Source: Gammaproteobacteria bacterium
GTDB lineage: Bacteria; Pseudomonadota; Gammaproteobacteria; UBA6429; Thiohalophilaceae
Assembly: GCA_022712915.1 (NCBI GenBank)
Contig: JAFLJQ010000194.1
Span: 1-56,201 of the forward strand
Direction of reading: 5' to 3'
Length of the DNA: 56,201 nt
Below, piece after piece: positions 54,548 through 56,201 of the stretch. The first letter of the stretch is position 1, and the number at the start of each line of letters is the position of its first letter. Position numbers and translations under genes: made by a program. The notes under the pieces are model-generated. The model was not told the origin of the DNA. It did no database searches and saw only the letters and a program-made list of their open reading frames with translations.

Positions 54548-55005
54548 ACTATCCTGCGTCTTGAATGGGTATGTAGCACGGCTATTGCGCCAGGGGTGCC
54601 TTGAAGCGGCTTGTCGTTTTGACTAAATTTTTGCAGCATCTCCCAATAACGCTGGATCATAACCGCATAGATTTGGCGTTGATGCTGCCATGCCAATGGC
54701 CTGAATTCAGCAGGCAGGGTAAAGGTTATTAAAAAATAATCGGCAGGCACTTGTTTCTTAAGCTGTCGTTCCAGCCATTGCTGAGATTCATGATGTTGAC
54801 AGTGTGGGCAGTTTCTATGTTCACAGGAGTGAGGTACATAGATTTGTTGATCACACTTAGAACACCCAGCCAACATTTTTGGACTTTGTTTAGTACAACA
54901 GATTGTCATCGCACTCAATGCCTTGTAATGGGAAGGCAACAGTTGACCTTTGTATTGTGTTCGGAAACGGGCTTCGAAGGCTTTGATAATAGATGAGAGC
55001 AACAT
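54496..55005 (-). pseudogene. IS91-family transposase, N-terminal fragment
   Basis: Residues 1-150 match the zinc-binding start of IS91-type (Y2, HUH) transposases: CCTKQSPKMLAGCSKCDQQ, HSCEHRNCPHCQ, DYFLITFTLPAEFRPLAWQ and GAIAVLHTHSRR. In intact proteins the HUH region follows; here the homology stops at about 54550, where a CCGGACACCC element begins, so the catalytic part is gone. Confidence 0.85.
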
Positions 55006-55206
55006 TATTTAACATTTCCCCATGTTATGCAAAAGCCATTCATCAGCTTGTTGATGAGCTGTTCGGCATTGTCAGAGGTATGGGTTGTAAGGTGTGTATA
55101 TTTGCAGGTTGTTAAAATGCTGTTGTGCCCAAGGATCTTCTGTACCTCAAGCAGATCAACACCTGATTTGATCAGGTGCGTGGCGTAACTGTGACGTAAA
55201 CTATGA
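55005..55206 (-). pseudogene. Tyrosine recombinase, C-terminal fragment
   Basis: On the minus strand the frame reads [19 protein letters not shown], then [20 protein letters not shown], keeping the RHxxAT box, the GHNSI..T region and the nucleophile Tyr in KYTHL. It ends with TAA overlapping the transposase ATG, the usual integrase-transposase order of this IS91 subgroup. The N-terminal part is lost at about 55206, where another CCGGACACCC element starts. Confidence 0.8.
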
Positions 55207-55216
55207 AGAACAGTTT

Positions 55217-55430
55217 AACCGGACATCCAACATAAGCCGCTCTATTTGTGATCTCCGATTTGAGACTGGACTCTCCTCAACAAACATAACGTCATGATTT
55301 TAATTGATGACATTCAATCTCTTAACGTGGGTGTCCGGTTTGGTTACTTCGATTTGAGACTGGACTCTCCTAAATAGACATAACGTCATAATTTTAATCG
55401 ACAACATTCAATTTCTTAACATGAGTGTCC
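55217..55430. mobile_element. Tandem CCGGACACCC-family elements
   Basis: One full copy 55217-55341 (AACCGGACATCCAACATAAG ... GTGGGTGTCCGGTT) and a partial second copy 55349-55430 that shares GATTTGAGACTGGACTCTCC and the right end (ATGAGTGTCC) but lacks the left end. A third related copy is at 55666-55785. Confidence 0.7.
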
Positions 55431-55612
55431 ACGTAAGCTTTGTCCGTTCCCTACAAGGCGATCACCAGCTATTTGTATTCAATGTCAAAAAAGGAAAGTC
55501 ACCAATTTCTGCCGAAAAAAAACAACTCCTCGCAGCCTACCCTTCCCAGATAAAATCAGTTCGCCTCTACCGAAAACTCGCCAGTCAGGAATCCTTTCTA
55601 CAAATACGTTAA
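55421..55612 (+). CDS. Small ORF (63 aa), doubtful
   Basis: Starts inside the right end of a repeat element, without a clear ribosome site. The basic product (FVFNVKKGKSPISAEKKQLL) matches nothing I know. It may be the tail of a gene cut by the element. Confidence 0.25.
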   Translation: MSVHVSFVRSLQGDHQLFVFNVKKGKSPISAEKKQLLAAYPSQIKSVRLYRKLASQESFLQIR

Positions 55613-55665
55613 AAACGACTCAGGCACCATAGAATAATATTCTCTATTATTCGAAACCACTTATA

Positions 55666-55785
55666 CTGGACACCCAGCTTAAACAGCACTATTTATAGTA
55701 TTCCAACTTGAGTCTGGGCTCTCTTAAACAAATATAACTTACTGATTATTACTAATAATTGACTATTTGTTAAAGTGGGTGTCCA
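55666..55785. mobile_element. CCGGACACCC-family element that interrupts a gene
   Basis: TGGACACCCAGCTTAAACAG at the left, GTGGGTGTCCA at the right; interior GAGTCTGGGCTCTC as in the 55217-55430 copies. Its right end lies within the reading frame of the nuclease-like gene. Confidence 0.7.
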
Positions 55786-56047
55786 AGCAAGTTCTTATAG
55801 TTCGTATGATATGGCTGGGATCGGTTTCCCCAAGCATTACCTCAACCTCAAACATGGAGTCATCTAGTGGGTTTTTTAGAAGGATATCTAATCTTCCACC
55901 GGAGCTGATTGCGCGTTCTTTTGTTACACCTTCGAGCTCACCTAGCCCTAAGCATGCTGGGTTTTCCCAAATTTGATCTTGCAGCCATCCTTCATCGAAG
56001 CCGGCTTCTTTGATGCCTATAGTCGTAGATATTTGTATCGACTTCAT
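55763..56047 (-). pseudogene. PD-(D/E)XK nuclease-like gene interrupted by a MITE
   Basis: About 86 native residues remain: GLGELEGVTKERAISSGGRLDILL then FEVEVMLGETDPSHIIRTI. The D in RLDILL and E-V-E in MFEVEVM resemble a PD-(D/E)XK core. After IIRTI the frame enters the repeat element and ends with unrelated CLDTHFNK. The start ATG at 56047 is 15 bp from a group II intron end. Confidence 0.65.
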
Positions 56048-56061
56048 TATTTTCTCTCGGC

Positions 56062-56201
56062 GTTATGGTAGAACCGCCAGTTTCCCGACGGTCCCCACAC
56101 AGATCCGGACGTGCGGAACTACCGCATCCGGCTCTTCAATCATATTATTCGCCCGTGCATGCACGGCCCCTAGTACCAATCAACAACAACATGGCTACGC
56201 T
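56062..56201 (-). mobile_element. 3' end of a group II intron (domains V and VI)
   Basis: On the minus strand 56134-56102 reads GAGCCGGATGCGG-TAGTT-CCGCACGTCCGGATC, a domain V with the AGC triad, the two-base bulge and stem-loop. It is followed by a domain VI-like hairpin (GACCGTCGGGAAACTGGCGGTTC) and an intron end near 56065. The rest of the intron, with any reverse transcriptase, lies beyond the window. Confidence 0.8.

Overview
The window looks like a chromosomal contig of a gammaproteobacterium. It carries the split glycyl-tRNA synthetase glyQ/glyS, a mutY-yggX pair, yceH, gmhB, class I fbp and an E. coli-like type I-E CRISPR-Cas locus. I cannot name the genus. Dispersed palindromic repeats, MITE-like elements, integron attC sites, an IS91-type remnant and a group II intron end show a plastic genome.

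Layout. 1-2690: end of an integron-type cassette array with two clear attC sites and one possible one. It carries an XRE regulator, an ankyrin-repeat gene with an unknown partner, and a peptidoglycan amidase with a Cys-rich lipoprotein (effector/immunity-like). 2.7-4.1 kb: a response regulator fused to an unrecognised C-terminal domain, plus a standalone relative of that domain. 4.4-5.7 kb: arsM and arsR, the latter with a consensus promoter, a palindromic operator and an apparently leaderless start. 5.9-14 kb: two divergent operons for a decaprenyl-phospho-arabinose-like pathway (glycosyltransferase, DprE2-, DprE1- and UbiA/HAD-like proteins) and for an epimerase, an FAD oxidoreductase and a GtrA protein, bracketed by a direct repeat. 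14.1-34.3 kb: mostly housekeeping genes (tRNA-Phe, yggX, mutY, a hybrid histidine kinase, dihaem peroxidase, glyQS, gmhB, plsC, envelope proteins, fbp, two CheY-like proteins).

35.2-52.9 kb is a CRISPR island. A WYL regulator, a Tat-signal HIRAN protein and an orphan type I-F Cas1 without Cas2-3 come first, followed by a RhuM gene and a truncated BRO-N gene. Then come cas3, a 1.7-kb insertion, cas8e-cas11-cas7-cas5-cas6e-cas1-cas2, and a 47-repeat array. 52.9-56.2 kb is a graveyard of repeats, MITEs, an IS91-type transposase/integrase remnant, an interrupted nuclease-like gene and the 3' end of a group II intron.

The most interesting signal lies between cas3 and cas8e. A two-repeat degenerate mini-CRISPR on the minus strand (42187-42264) has a 20-nt spacer, which is 12 nt, or two 6-nt Cascade segments, shorter than normal. 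That spacer matches a site only 53 bp away (42318-42337): the first 11 positions are identical, 17 of 20 match overall, the first mismatch falls on position 12 (a base Cascade flips out), and the site is preceded by an AAG PAM. It overlaps a candidate promoter for a transcript carrying a 53-codon ORF with a strong ribosome-binding site. This is the architecture of a CRISPR-regulated toxin-antitoxin (CreTA-like) or of a Cascade-autorepressing guide RNA, here in a type I-E locus. Next to it are a degraded second copy of the cas8e 5' end and a two-gene cassette encoding a possible Cys/His hydrolase and a secreted Cys-containing partner.
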